From Dyadobacter subterraneus (GTDB lineage: Bacteria; Bacteroidota; Bacteroidia; Cytophagales; Spirosomataceae), in contig NZ_JACYGY010000001.1 of NCBI RefSeq assembly GCF_015221875.1, forward strand, positions 2,516,001 to 2,580,000: a stretch of DNA of 64,000 bases, written 5' to 3'. A model generated the notes under the pieces. That model was not told the DNA's origin, ran no database searches, and worked only from the letters and a program-made list of their open reading frames with translations. Below are positions 36,547 through 45,317 of the stretch, one piece after another. The number at the start of each line of letters is the position of its first letter. Positions within the stretch are counted from its first letter, which is position 1. A program made the position numbers and the translations under genes.

Positions 36547-37581
36547 ATGAATTCCTCTCGCCCGGTTACTATAAAAGACATTGCCCGTCGCTTTCGTTGT
36601 TCTCCATCGACAGTGTCCAGAGCGCTCAATGATCATCCGGCAATCAATGAAGACACCAGAAAAAATATTCAGGAATACGCAAAAGAGGTTGGATATCAGC
36701 GTAACGAAGTGTCTTTGAGTTTGTTGAACAAGAAAACAGCGACGCTGGGTGTAGTGGTACCAACGATAGGAAATTATTACGAAACTGCTGTAATTGAGGG
36801 ACTTCACACCGTTTTGCAGCCGTTAGGGTATACACTCAATATTTGTGTAACAAACGAAAATTATCTGCTCGAAAAAGAATATTTATCAAAATTACTATCC
36901 AACCGCACCGAAGGAATTTTTCTTTCCGTTTCTCAGGAAACCTATGACGCCGGTTATTATGAACACCTTGAAAATGTAATACAAAGAAAAACCCCGCTGA
37001 TTTTTATCGACCGGGAATATGAAGATTTTGAAACTAGCCGGGCGACAGTTGACGATTACCACGGAGCCTTTGCAGCCGTCGAGCATCTGCTCACGATTGG
37101 CTATAAAAACATTGCGCACCTGAAAGGTCCAAACGGTCTGACAGTTTCCGAGCAACGTTTCAAAGGATACCGGGATTGTCTGAAAAAGTATGGCGTTTCA
37201 ATTCGTGAAGAACTGATTATCAATACAAACTTCCAGGTTGAAAGTGCGATTGTACCCACAAAAAGATTACTGGATCTGGATTCTCCGCCCGATGCGATTT
37301 TTGGTGTCAATGACCAGGTTGCGATAGGAGCGATGCGTGTTATTCTGGACCGTGGACTAAAAATCCCGGGAGATATTGGTATCGTTGGTTTTGATAATTC
37401 TCCGATTTCAGCTTATACTTATCCATCCCTTACTACAATTCACCGTCCGGGAAGAAAGATTGGAATGGAAGCCTCCCGGTTGTTTTTGAATCAGTTGAAT
37501 GGGTCAGGAGATTTTGTGCATGAGAATATTGTGTTGCCTACGGAGTTGATTATAAGGGAGTCTTCTTTGAGGATTTCGTGA
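36547..37581 (+). CDS. LacI-family transcriptional regulator, probable inositol-operon regulator
   Basis: 344 residues. The N-terminal HTH TIKDIARRFRCSPSTVSRAL, the hinge (AKEVGYQRNEVSLSLLNKKT) and a periplasmic-binding-protein-like effector domain (LGVVVPTIGNYYETAVIEG ... PDAIFGVNDQVAIGAMRVI ... IGIVGFDNSPIS) are all present. It is divergent from iolB with a palindromic operator in between, so it most likely senses an inositol intermediate and represses the operon. Effector identity is inference. Confidence 0.9.
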   Translation: MNSSRPVTIKDIARRFRCSPSTVSRALNDHPAINEDTRKNIQEYAKEVGYQRNEVSLSLLNKKTATLGVVVPTIGNYYETAVIEGLHTVLQPLGYTLNICVTNENYLLEKEYLSKLLSNRTEGIFLSVSQETYDAGYYEHLENVIQRKTPLIFIDREYEDFETSRATVDDYHGAFAAVEHLLTIGYKNIAHLKGPNGLTVSEQRFKGYRDCLKKYGVSIREELIINTNFQVESAIVPTKRLLDLDSPPDAIFGVNDQVAIGAMRVILDRGLKIPGDIGIVGFDNSPISAYTYPSLTTIHRPGRKIGMEASRLFLNQLNGSGDFVHENIVLPTELIIRESSLRIS

Positions 37582-37665
37582 TGGGGTTTCACGGTGATGT
37601 TGTTTTAGAGGAGCAGTTCATAGAGTTTTCTGTTTACAGCTGTTACATAGATTATTGTGATTGAA

Positions 37666-38787
37666 ATGAGCAATTATACAAAAGAAGAAATTTACCTTAC
37701 CGTAGGGAGAGAAGACAAAACCGCATCGCTAACTTTTAAGTTTGATAGTGATTCATTTAATATTTACGGATCAATGATTACGGTCGTATTTATTTATACG
37801 CAATACGAAAGGGAGGATATGGACAAAAGTGTCTTGAAGAATCCTTATACTCAATCAGGCCTACTAAAAGCCAAATATCTGGGAAATGAACTGTCTGAAG
37901 AACTCCAAGAAAAATTATTGAACGAAGGCGTAAATTCTGATGATATTATCAATATCATGTTTTATTCTGCCCCGGAGAAAAACACATTCCATTCTTTTGA
38001 GAAGCGACAAATTAAAAAGTTGACTATTGAGACTAGTACAATGGAAAAAGGTGCCGACTACGACTGGATGTATGGATTTACAAAAAAGTTGGTAAATGAA
38101 AATGTCGGTCTTTCTCCGAAAGAAAGACAATTCTATTTAGCAGGAAAGTATTACTTTGAAAGTGATAAGATTACTGAGGAGGAGCAAAATGAAGTTTTTG
38201 CATCTAATGACGAATTGGATGAAGAAGTTGAATTTGAATTTTTGAAAATAAAACATAGAAGAGAAGAAATTAATGAAATAGAGTTAACAAGATTGGGTGA
38301 GTTAATACATAAAATGACCCGAGCCAATTTATCGATTTTAGACAAATACTTAAGGCAGACCGGAAGCAGTTTAAAGAAGTGGTATTTTGAAAATATCGAT
38401 TTCGCGACTGATTTATTTATGAAAGTGGAAAGATTTATAGAAAGGCGGTTAAATGTAAGAGGGAAAATTGCAGTATATGTGGATATTGATTGCTACTTAC
38501 ATGTCTACATGCGACATGTAGAGGAGATGAAGGTCAACAATCATTTTGAGAAAAAGGATAATTTTCAGTGGAAAGAAGAAGATGTCTTCATGGTAATGAG
38601 CAATGTAATTAAATCAATTGACAAGGAAATTCAAGAGTATTTTTTGGAAAATCCAGGGAAAAGATTTAGTAAGTATGGAAGACAAAGCATTTATTTTCAA
38701 GGAGACTATTATACCACACATATTGAGTCAAACGGCCGAATCGGTACCTTTTATAAAAATAGTAAGCAACACGAAAGGGAGGCCTAG
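37666..38787 (+). CDS. Unrecognised 373-residue protein, first gene of an AT-rich cassette
   Basis: The frame opens at GTG 37657, but ATG 37666 (MSNYTKEEIY) is the more natural start. I do not recognise the family. The N-terminal half is mixed alpha/beta; the middle (about 145-245) is charged and helical with an acidic stretch (ITEEEQNEVFASNDELDEEV). The C-terminal region (about 262-367) looks like a compact domain with conserved-looking polar clusters: LHVYMRHVEE (His279, Arg283, His284), then GRQSIYFQGDYYTTHI (Asp347, His352) and GRIGTFYKN (Arg358). Paired His/Arg patches like these occur in small RNase-type folds, but this is speculation. No signal peptide or membrane segment. A PD-(D/E)XK gene follows after 41 bases. 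Confidence 0.75.
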   Translation: MSNYTKEEIYLTVGREDKTASLTFKFDSDSFNIYGSMITVVFIYTQYEREDMDKSVLKNPYTQSGLLKAKYLGNELSEELQEKLLNEGVNSDDIINIMFYSAPEKNTFHSFEKRQIKKLTIETSTMEKGADYDWMYGFTKKLVNENVGLSPKERQFYLAGKYYFESDKITEEEQNEVFASNDELDEEVEFEFLKIKHRREEINEIELTRLGELIHKMTRANLSILDKYLRQTGSSLKKWYFENIDFATDLFMKVERFIERRLNVRGKIAVYVDIDCYLHVYMRHVEEMKVNNHFEKKDNFQWKEEDVFMVMSNVIKSIDKEIQEYFLENPGKRFSKYGRQSIYFQGDYYTTHIESNGRIGTFYKNSKQHEREA

Positions 38788-38828
38788 GTAATTGACAAAA
38801 TAAATTATTTAAATTTTATTTAATATTT

Positions 38829-39887
38829 ATGTCGTTATTAAAACCGAATATATTCTCACACGCCACCAAAGAGCTTTCTCAAGACGCATTTTTTGCATGG
38901 TTATTAGAATGGGCAGATAGTAGCAACCAGCAATTCGATAACGAGCTAAATGAAGTTGCAAAAGATTTTGTGCGTTTGCTACTTAACAAAAAAGAAGATT
39001 ATGTAATTCACAACGTTGTGGTTCGCAAGCAATGGCAAAATATTGATATTTCTGCCGAAGTCAATGATGAATACTGCATTGTTATTGAAGATAAGACAAA
39101 TACTAAAGAACATTCAGGTCAGCTAAAAAGGTATGCGGATATTGCGAAGTTATACTACAAAGAAACAAACTTCGAATGTGTTTTTATTTATTTAAAAACA
39201 GGCAATGAGAGTTCGTCGACACTTCAGTATGTTAAAAAACAAGATTTCATACCTTTGGATCGAAGTAGTATACTTAAAGCTCTCAGTAGAAATGGAGTAA
39301 ATGTTAAAAATTCTATTTTTACAGATTTTGTGGAGTATCTGGTACTCCTTGAATATAGTACAAACTCATTTAAAACTTTAAAACATATTACCGCTGATTG
39401 GAAAGCTGCCGAAGGATTTTATATGTCGCTTGAAAGTGAAATTTCTAACGCCGGATGGGGTTATGTTTCCAATCAATCCGGTGGTTTCCTAGCATTATGG
39501 TTTCAAGGGATTAAAACAAGAGATTGTAATATTTATATCCAAATTGAAAACACGGTTAACAAGACACTTAATATTGAAGATAGAATTAGAGTTGTTTTAA
39601 AAATTTCTGAGTGGGAAAAGAGTGTTTCGAAGCTTTATTCTACTTTCGAAGAACTGAAAATAATAGGTCAAGTGAAAGGAATAGACTTAGTTAAGCCAAA
39701 TAAATTTAGAGTCGGATCTGCATCTACCCTAGCCGTTACACAAAATGTTTTTTCAAAAAATGAAGACGAATTTTTTAAGGTCGATGATTTTGTCAATACC
39801 TTGAAACGTCTGGAAGAAACTTTGCAAGTATTTCTAAATAAACATCCGCCGGATGTACAGGATGAAATGAAAAACATAATAGAATAA
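38829..39887 (+). CDS. PD-(D/E)XK nuclease superfamily protein (PDDEXK_4-like)
   Basis: 352 residues, cytoplasmic. The start resembles PDDEXK_4-type proteins (NIFSHATKELSQDAFFAWLLEWAD). The nuclease motif is Asp73 (QNIDISAEVND) followed by IVIEDKTNTKEHSGQLKRY with Glu87-Asp88-Lys89 and a conserved Gln98 two turns later. The C-terminal part (about 185-350) is probably a substrate- or partner-binding region. Base composition is AT-richer than the flanking metabolic genes. The family occurs in defence islands and as orphan genes. Position between two genes of unknown role suggests a small functional cassette. Confidence 0.82.
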   Translation: MSLLKPNIFSHATKELSQDAFFAWLLEWADSSNQQFDNELNEVAKDFVRLLLNKKEDYVIHNVVVRKQWQNIDISAEVNDEYCIVIEDKTNTKEHSGQLKRYADIAKLYYKETNFECVFIYLKTGNESSSTLQYVKKQDFIPLDRSSILKALSRNGVNVKNSIFTDFVEYLVLLEYSTNSFKTLKHITADWKAAEGFYMSLESEISNAGWGYVSNQSGGFLALWFQGIKTRDCNIYIQIENTVNKTLNIEDRIRVVLKISEWEKSVSKLYSTFEELKIIGQVKGIDLVKPNKFRVGSASTLAVTQNVFSKNEDEFFKVDDFVNTLKRLEETLQVFLNKHPPDVQDEMKNIIE

Positions 39888-39899
39888 GAGGCTATCAAA

Positions 39900-40313
39900 A
39901 TGACACTAAACATAACCCAAACCTACAAAATCGGCCACGATACCTTCATCCACAGCTTTTCCCCAACCCAAAATTTCGGTGTAGCTTTTGAGGATGATAT
40001 GACAACAGGCTTTTTCTACGCAATCAATAAATCAGAACAGCCGGAGGTTTTGGATGGGCTGCATATTTACAATGTTGCGGATATTACTGAAAAAACATTG
40101 CCCACAGAACTGCAAATCGGTTGGAGTGAAGATGGCTGGATTGCCTTTCTGATTATCAACAAGCACTACCACGCCATCTTTGATTTTGGCCTGAGAGCCG
40201 GATATTGCAGAGACGGTTTTCCGGAAAATACTGGTGACTGGGCTTTGGTTAATGAACGGAAGCTTACGGAAGAAGTGATGGCGAAGTATTTGGTACCTGA
40301 TCCAACCCGGTGA
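39900..40313 (+). CDS. DUF2251-like protein
   Basis: 137 residues, no signal. SFSPTQNFGVAFEDDMTTGFFYAI followed by EVLDGLHIYNVADI and the C-terminal FDFGLRAGYCRDGFPE match the DUF2251 pattern as I recall it. These are small cytoplasmic proteins of unknown function. It starts 12 bases after the PD-(D/E)XK gene and could be translated from the same message, but base composition is closer to the downstream genes, so membership in the cassette is uncertain. Confidence 0.75.
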   Translation: MTLNITQTYKIGHDTFIHSFSPTQNFGVAFEDDMTTGFFYAINKSEQPEVLDGLHIYNVADITEKTLPTELQIGWSEDGWIAFLIINKHYHAIFDFGLRAGYCRDGFPENTGDWALVNERKLTEEVMAKYLVPDPTR

Positions 40314-40386
40314 TTAAATCGGCCTGATTCTTCTGGTTCAATTTTTATCTGATACCTATTTTTCATCAACAGAAACCAGACTAAAA

Positions 40387-41370
40387 ATGCGAATCATAAC
40401 ACTTGAAGAACATGTTACTTTTCCTGAAATGGTCAGACTCATTCCTGAAAAGATTCTCGCTAACCAAAGTGTGGATCAATCTGCAAAATTAGGAAAACTC
40501 GCTCCGAAACTAGCGGATGTCAACGGCGAAAGACTGGCTTCGATGGATGAAACTGGCATTAGCTTGCAGGTTTTATCGGTTGCAGGGGCCGGTGCAGATT
40601 TACTTGATCCTGAAAACGGTACTGCTTTTGCCCGTCAATATAATGATACACTGGCACAAAAAGTCGCCGTAAATCCGGACCGTTTTGCTGCTTTTGCACA
40701 TTTGCCTATGACTGCCCCCGAAGAGGCGGCGGAAGAATTAGAGCGAACGGTTAAAACCTTAAATTTTAAAGGAGCACTGATTAATGGGATGACTCAGGGG
40801 AGGTTTCTGGATCACCCAATTTTTGCACCTGTGTTGGAAAGAGCAGAAAAGCTGGATGTACCTGTTTATCTTCATCCGGGATTGCCCCCAAAAGCTGTCG
40901 TGGCTGCTTATTACAGCGGTTTGCCGAATGACGGCGGAACGGCATTGTCGGTAGCAGGTTGGGGCTGGCATTCTGAAACGGCGATTCATGTTTTACGGTT
41001 GATCATTTCCGGAACTTTGGATCGTTATCCAAAACTGAAAATCATTATTGGTCATATGGGAGAAATGTTGCCTGTCATGATGGCTCGTTGTGATGAAAGA
41101 TTCGGGGTGAATGATGCCGGAATTAATAAGCGTATCATCAGCCAGACTTTAAAAGAACAGGTTTACATAACCACAAGTGGAATTTTCACGCTTCCACCAT
41201 TAATGGCGGCGCTGGAAACTTTTGGAATTGATAATATTTTATTTTCTGTTGATTATCCTTTCAGTAAAAATGAAGATGGTTTGCGATTCCTTAAAAGTAT
41301 TCCGTTGCCGGAAGATCAGATTGAAAAGATTGCACATTTGAATGCGGAAAAATTGTTGAAGCTTGACTGA
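40387..41370 (+). CDS. Amidohydrolase-2 family protein (ACMSD / gamma-resorcylate decarboxylase-like)
   Basis: 327 residues. The start IITLEEHVTFPEM carries the E-x-H metal ligand variant of the decarboxylase branch. Further metal/active-site segments are YLHPGLPP, GHMGEMLPVMMARCDERF and ILFSVDYPFSKNEDG with the final Asp. By family it is a zinc- or manganese-dependent non-oxidative decarboxylase or hydrolase acting on a small aromatic or carboxylic acid; the substrate is unknown. It starts 73 bases after the DUF2251 gene. Confidence 0.88.
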   Translation: MRIITLEEHVTFPEMVRLIPEKILANQSVDQSAKLGKLAPKLADVNGERLASMDETGISLQVLSVAGAGADLLDPENGTAFARQYNDTLAQKVAVNPDRFAAFAHLPMTAPEEAAEELERTVKTLNFKGALINGMTQGRFLDHPIFAPVLERAEKLDVPVYLHPGLPPKAVVAAYYSGLPNDGGTALSVAGWGWHSETAIHVLRLIISGTLDRYPKLKIIIGHMGEMLPVMMARCDERFGVNDAGINKRIISQTLKEQVYITTSGIFTLPPLMAALETFGIDNILFSVDYPFSKNEDGLRFLKSIPLPEDQIEKIAHLNAEKLLKLD

Positions 41371-41411
41371 CCTGATTGACATGTCAAACTTTTCAACGCA
41401 ATATAAATGTT

Positions 41412-42014
41412 TCAAAACGCCATTTTTACACCAAAGGATAAATTGACTATATCGGAAATTTTCAAATATTCACGATTCTGTACATAACTAATCATTAGCA
41501 GGTCGTAGCTTCCGAGTTCGTAAAATAGTTCAAATTGCTTCCTTCGATTATTAACTATTAAATCTCGTCCTACTTTTCCTCCAATGTAGATACCTGGGCG
41601 GAAGGATGTTGCCCACCAGTAATATCCGGAAGGATAGTATGAAGGCCATTTGGTATCAAACTGAGGTCCGAAAGTGTAGCTTAAATAGGCGCCAATGGAG
41701 AATGGACGAATGTAATATGTATTTTTCAGTGGAATACGCCATGGCGAATAAGTGGTTTTTGCCGTAATTGTAACCAAGGCATCTCCGCCAAATTTTTCCG
41801 GAAGAAATCCAAATAACAGATCGGTTTCGAGGGTTTTATTTTTTGATACGTAGCCAGGGCCACCAGACAGAAATCCGATATTCCCTGCAAACTGCAACTT
41901 CAAATGATCCGGAATAAACCATTTGCGGCTATGTAAACCCGGTTGGTCATCTTGTGCGAGAGCGATAAAATTAATCGCCAGGAAAAATAGTAATAATATT
42001 TTTTTCATAGCCAT
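41412..42014 (-). CDS. Putative outer-membrane beta-barrel-like protein
   Basis: 200 residues with a signal peptide (MKKILLLFFLAINFIALAQ). The mature part is rich in alternating aromatic strands (YYIRPFSIGAYLSYTFG, YYWWATSFRPGIYIGGKVG) and ends with a Phe (NLSFGVKMAF), as barrels recognised by BAM do. No family recognised. Its ATG overlaps the TAA of the metallophosphoesterase gene by one base (TAATG), indicating translational coupling. Confidence 0.75.
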   Translation of the reverse strand: MAMKKILLLFFLAINFIALAQDDQPGLHSRKWFIPDHLKLQFAGNIGFLSGGPGYVSKNKTLETDLLFGFLPEKFGGDALVTITAKTTYSPWRIPLKNTYYIRPFSIGAYLSYTFGPQFDTKWPSYYPSGYYWWATSFRPGIYIGGKVGRDLIVNNRRKQFELFYELGSYDLLMISYVQNREYLKISDIVNLSFGVKMAF

Positions 42015-42820
42015 TAAAATTCAACACGTTCCACTTTATATCCACCTCTCCAACTAGTAAGTACAAGATATCCACGTCCACCCATACTTGTTGTCAGGTA
42101 GTAATGGACACCATCATTATAAAACTCACCTTCTTTAAAAGCGTGCTGATGGCCATAAAGTGTAAACTTTAAGTTTGGATCTGCTGCCAGAGTTGCGGTA
42201 TAATCCTTTTCCAGTTTTTTGTCGAAGTCGGCGTCGAAAGGAGGAACATGTCCTATGACAATGGTCTGTTTTTTATCCGGGTTGGTGGCTAGCTGGGCTT
42301 TTAACCAGGGTACGTCGGGCGTGCTGCCATCCAATCCATATTCAAGAGAATTTGTGTTGATGAATATAAATTTGTAATCACCGTACACAAAGGAATAATT
42401 TAAAGGGCCAAACATCCGGACATAAGCATCAGAGCCATTGGCTACAATATCATGATTCCCAATCACGGTCAGATATGGATACCTGAGTTTTTGCATAATG
42501 TCATTGATCCATTCCAGCTCTTTTGTTATTCCAAAATCTGAAATATCTCCGGCGTGCAGAACAAAGTCGATATCACGTTGTTTATTTGCGCTTTCTACGA
42601 ATTTTAAAGTTTCATCATACCAGCGCTGGGTATCGCCCATAAGTATAAAGCGCAATGTATCTTTGACAGGAAGACGTTTGATTTTTTCAATATTTTCTAT
42701 ATTCAAATTCTTTTCATCGTCTTCTAAAAGAATCTGATTTGGATTATACTGAAAAAGTCCGTCGCAGGAAAAGAGCAATATTCCCAAAAGGAATATTGTC
42801 AGTCGCGAAAAAGTTTTCAA
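42014..42820 (-). CDS. Calcineurin-like metallophosphoesterase, lipoprotein
   Basis: 268 residues. All five metallophosphoesterase blocks are present: ILMGDTQ, HAGDISDFG, VIGNHD, IVIGHVPP and LYGHQHAF. The N-terminus is a lipoprotein signal (FLLGILLFSC, Cys at 19). There is no ATG at the start of the signal; translation probably begins at TTG 42820, because the only nearby upstream ATG is in another frame. It would hydrolyse a phosphoester in the periplasm or at the surface; substrate unknown. The downstream barrel-like gene is translationally coupled. Confidence 0.88.
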   Translation of the reverse strand: MKTFSRLTIFLLGILLFSCDGLFQYNPNQILLEDDEKNLNIENIEKIKRLPVKDTLRFILMGDTQRWYDETLKFVESANKQRDIDFVLHAGDISDFGITKELEWINDIMQKLRYPYLTVIGNHDIVANGSDAYVRMFGPLNYSFVYGDYKFIFINTNSLEYGLDGSTPDVPWLKAQLATNPDKKQTIVIGHVPPFDADFDKKLEKDYTATLAADPNLKFTLYGHQHAFKEGEFYNDGVHYYLTTSMGGRGYLVLTSWRGGYKVERVEF

Positions 42821-43395
42821 AGTTTTCTGGGTTAAATTGAGTAATCATCTAGTGAGTTGGTTACTTAATTAACCTTTATAGAGCAGCTATAATTCCTATA
42901 AAAATTATTAATCCAATTTTATTCACAATTTAAAATGTGGTCTTATTTTGTATTTATTTAACATTCAGTTCTCTAAAATTACAATTCGTAGTATTTCGCT
43001 TTACATTTATTTACTCTTAATTGAAATCTGACGGATGCTATTTCTATTTTTAAAAACAAAAAGGATATGCTCAAATACATTAATACAATAAGGGTGCTTG
43101 GATATTTCCAAGAGTTCGATGTAATAGGAGATTTATACATTTACAATAAAACCGATGTTTTATACATCAGTTGATCGCTAATATTCACGGATTGTATGAG
43201 CGGTAGGAAAGGTATTTCATGACAATACAGGATAAATCTTCAAGTAAGTCCTTTTATTATCAAGCGCAACGAAATTCAGGATTAGTAAGTATAATTTGTA
43301 ATATGACCATAAGTTACATTCGTTCAAAGTTATAATTTGGAATCTACTAGTGTTAATCCGGCCTGCTTATATTTACAGACTCAAACCAAGAAAAT
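42821..43395. other. 575-base AT-rich intergenic region
   Basis: No convincing gene. A 35-codon frame (43067-43174, MLKYINTIRVLGYFQEFD...) follows an AAAAAGGAT stretch but has no recognisable homology and is left as doubtful. It should contain divergent promoters for the metallophosphoesterase and methyltransferase genes; no clear boxes were found. Confidence 0.5.
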
Positions 43396-44235
43396 ATGAT
43401 GACCAAACTATTCCCCTGGATAGACAAACTTTTTCGTGACACAGACAGAGAGCATATTAGAAGAACAAGAAATATCCGGTTGATTCCTGATTTCAAAAAC
43501 AGAAGAGGAGGGAAGTTGTCATACGCGGAATGGGCACATGTAATTGGGATTTTTCAAACCATAATTTATCAAAACCTCAAACAAAAAGCGGGTAACAAAA
43601 TTCTGGATATCGGTTGCGGAACCGGTTTGCTGGGTATATCTTCTGAACCTTTTGTTTCAGAAAATGGACAATATACGGGCATTGACATCATGACGGATGA
43701 CGTTAATTTTTGTAAAGAACACTATAAATCAATCAATTATAAATTCATACATCTTGATGTAGCCAATCCTACTTATGCAAGTGATCAGTCGGTAATACTG
43801 AAATCATGGCCAGTAAAGGATGAGTCACAGGATCTTGTAACGGCACTTTCTGTTTGGACGCACATGAGTGAAAAAGACGCCGTTTTCTATTTCGGTGAGA
43901 TTTATAGAGTGCTTAAAAAAGGAGGAAAGGCAATGATCACTTTTTTTCTGCTGGATGAAGAATATGAGAATTCACTGGGAAAGAGAAGCGACGAAAACGG
44001 AAGATTCCACTTTACAAGTCAAAATGGCTGGATTTTCGATTTGTCGGCCTATGAATCGGAGAACTGGTTTACTTTAAAAACCGCCAAACATCCCGAAGAT
44101 GCCATTGCTATAACAAAAGAAGGTCTTCGTATTCTTCAGGAAAAATCTGGTTTGAAATTGGTAAATTATTACCCCGGCAACTGGAAAGAAATTCCAGGTG
44201 TTTTCTTTCAGGATATCTTAATTTTTGAGAAGTAA
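43396..44235 (+). CDS. Class I SAM-dependent methyltransferase
   Basis: 279 residues. Motif I is KILDIGCGTGLLGI (about 72-85), then YTGIDIM (acidic end of strand 2), a TALSVWTHMSEKDAVFYFGEIYRVLKKGGKAMITFF stretch covering motifs II and III in two parts. The preceding AEWAHVIGIFQTIIYQN region is an N-terminal helical cap. The acceptor is unknown. It is followed after about 100 bases by an AraC-family regulator. Confidence 0.88.
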   Translation: MMTKLFPWIDKLFRDTDREHIRRTRNIRLIPDFKNRRGGKLSYAEWAHVIGIFQTIIYQNLKQKAGNKILDIGCGTGLLGISSEPFVSENGQYTGIDIMTDDVNFCKEHYKSINYKFIHLDVANPTYASDQSVILKSWPVKDESQDLVTALSVWTHMSEKDAVFYFGEIYRVLKKGGKAMITFFLLDEEYENSLGKRSDENGRFHFTSQNGWIFDLSAYESENWFTLKTAKHPEDAIAITKEGLRILQEKSGLKLVNYYPGNWKEIPGVFFQDILIFEK

Positions 44236-44338
44236 GCGTGTTACCTAAATACTTTTTGGATACAATTGTCAGAGATCCGGATACTTTTTCATTAAAGATT
44301 TCATGCAATTTTGTAGACATCAAAGACGCAACTGAATC

Positions 44339-45253
44339 ATGAAGATGCAGCCTCCGTATAACATGTTTTCTATCCAGGAACTTCACCGCACGCTTGAACT
44401 CCCCAAGCCTGAGCATCCTTTGGTAAGCGTGATTAATTTTGAAGATATAAAATGTTATTCGGAAGATTATCTGAGAAGTGTTTCATATAATTTTTATTGT
44501 ATTTCAATCAAGCGAAATTTCAAAGGCAAAATGAAATACGGGCAAAATTATTATGACTACGATGACGGTATTATGACTTTTTTTGCCCCGGGACAAGTCG
44601 TTTCCACGGACATAGCACCGGAATTAGAGCTGAGCGGCTGGTGGCTCGTTTTTCATTCCGATTTTATTCAACGATATCCACTAGCAAAAACAATCCGGGA
44701 ATATGGCTATTTCTCTTATGCGGTCAATGAAGCTTTACATCTTTCGGAGAAGGAAGAGGCGATGGTTACCGGCATTATGAAAAATATCCGGGATGAATAT
44801 CATTCCAGGATTGATGCTTACAGTCAGAATGTTATCATTTCTCATATTGAATTATTACTTAATTATTGTGACCGGTTTTATAACAGGCAGTTTATTACCC
44901 GAAAGAATATAAATCACGATTTGCTGACAAGATTGGAGTTATTGTTGTCCGATTATTTCGTCAATCAAAATGTTCGGGAAAATGGAGTGCCAACGGTTCA
45001 GTTCGTTTCAGAACAACTAAATGTATCTCCCAATTATTTGAGCGACATGCTCCGGTCACTGACAGGACAAACTACGCAGCAGCACATTCATGACAAACTG
45101 ATTGAAAAGGCGAAGGAGATATTGACAACCACATCTTTGTCTGTTGGCGAAATTGCCTACCAGCTTGGATTTGAATATCCGCAATCATTCAATAAGTTAT
45201 TTAAAAACAAAGCAGGAGTTTCGCCTTTGGAATTTCGGCAGTCGTTTAATTAA
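44339..45253 (+). CDS. AraC-family transcriptional regulator
   Basis: 304 residues. An N-terminal cupin-like sensing part (YDYDDGIMTFFAPGQVVSTD) is followed by the C-terminal double HTH: VQFVSEQLNVSPNYLSDMLRS with GQTTQQHIHDKLIEKAKEIL, then LSVGEIAYQLGFEYPQSFNKLFKN and GVSPLEFRQSF. It is a standalone activator of a small-molecule response; the target is unknown, possibly the adjacent GNAT or methyltransferase gene. Confidence 0.92.
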   Translation: MKMQPPYNMFSIQELHRTLELPKPEHPLVSVINFEDIKCYSEDYLRSVSYNFYCISIKRNFKGKMKYGQNYYDYDDGIMTFFAPGQVVSTDIAPELELSGWWLVFHSDFIQRYPLAKTIREYGYFSYAVNEALHLSEKEEAMVTGIMKNIRDEYHSRIDAYSQNVIISHIELLLNYCDRFYNRQFITRKNINHDLLTRLELLLSDYFVNQNVRENGVPTVQFVSEQLNVSPNYLSDMLRSLTGQTTQQHIHDKLIEKAKEILTTTSLSVGEIAYQLGFEYPQSFNKLFKNKAGVSPLEFRQSFN

Positions 45254-45317
45254 TTTGGATTGTTGTCAAACTTGTTTAAAAAGAATAATATTGTCGGGAC
45301 CTTCAATTTATAACTTC

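Noticed and set aside
37666..39887. Restriction-modification or known toxin-antitoxin assignment of the cassette
   Set aside because: No methyltransferase, specificity subunit or recognised antitoxin is present next to the nuclease-like gene.
43067..43174. 35-codon frame with a purine-rich stretch before its ATG
   Set aside because: Too short and without homology; could be real but cannot be supported.
45144..45317. N-terminal extension of the GNAT frame
   Set aside because: It starts at a TTG inside the araC-like gene, and the GNAT fold starts at ATG 45318.
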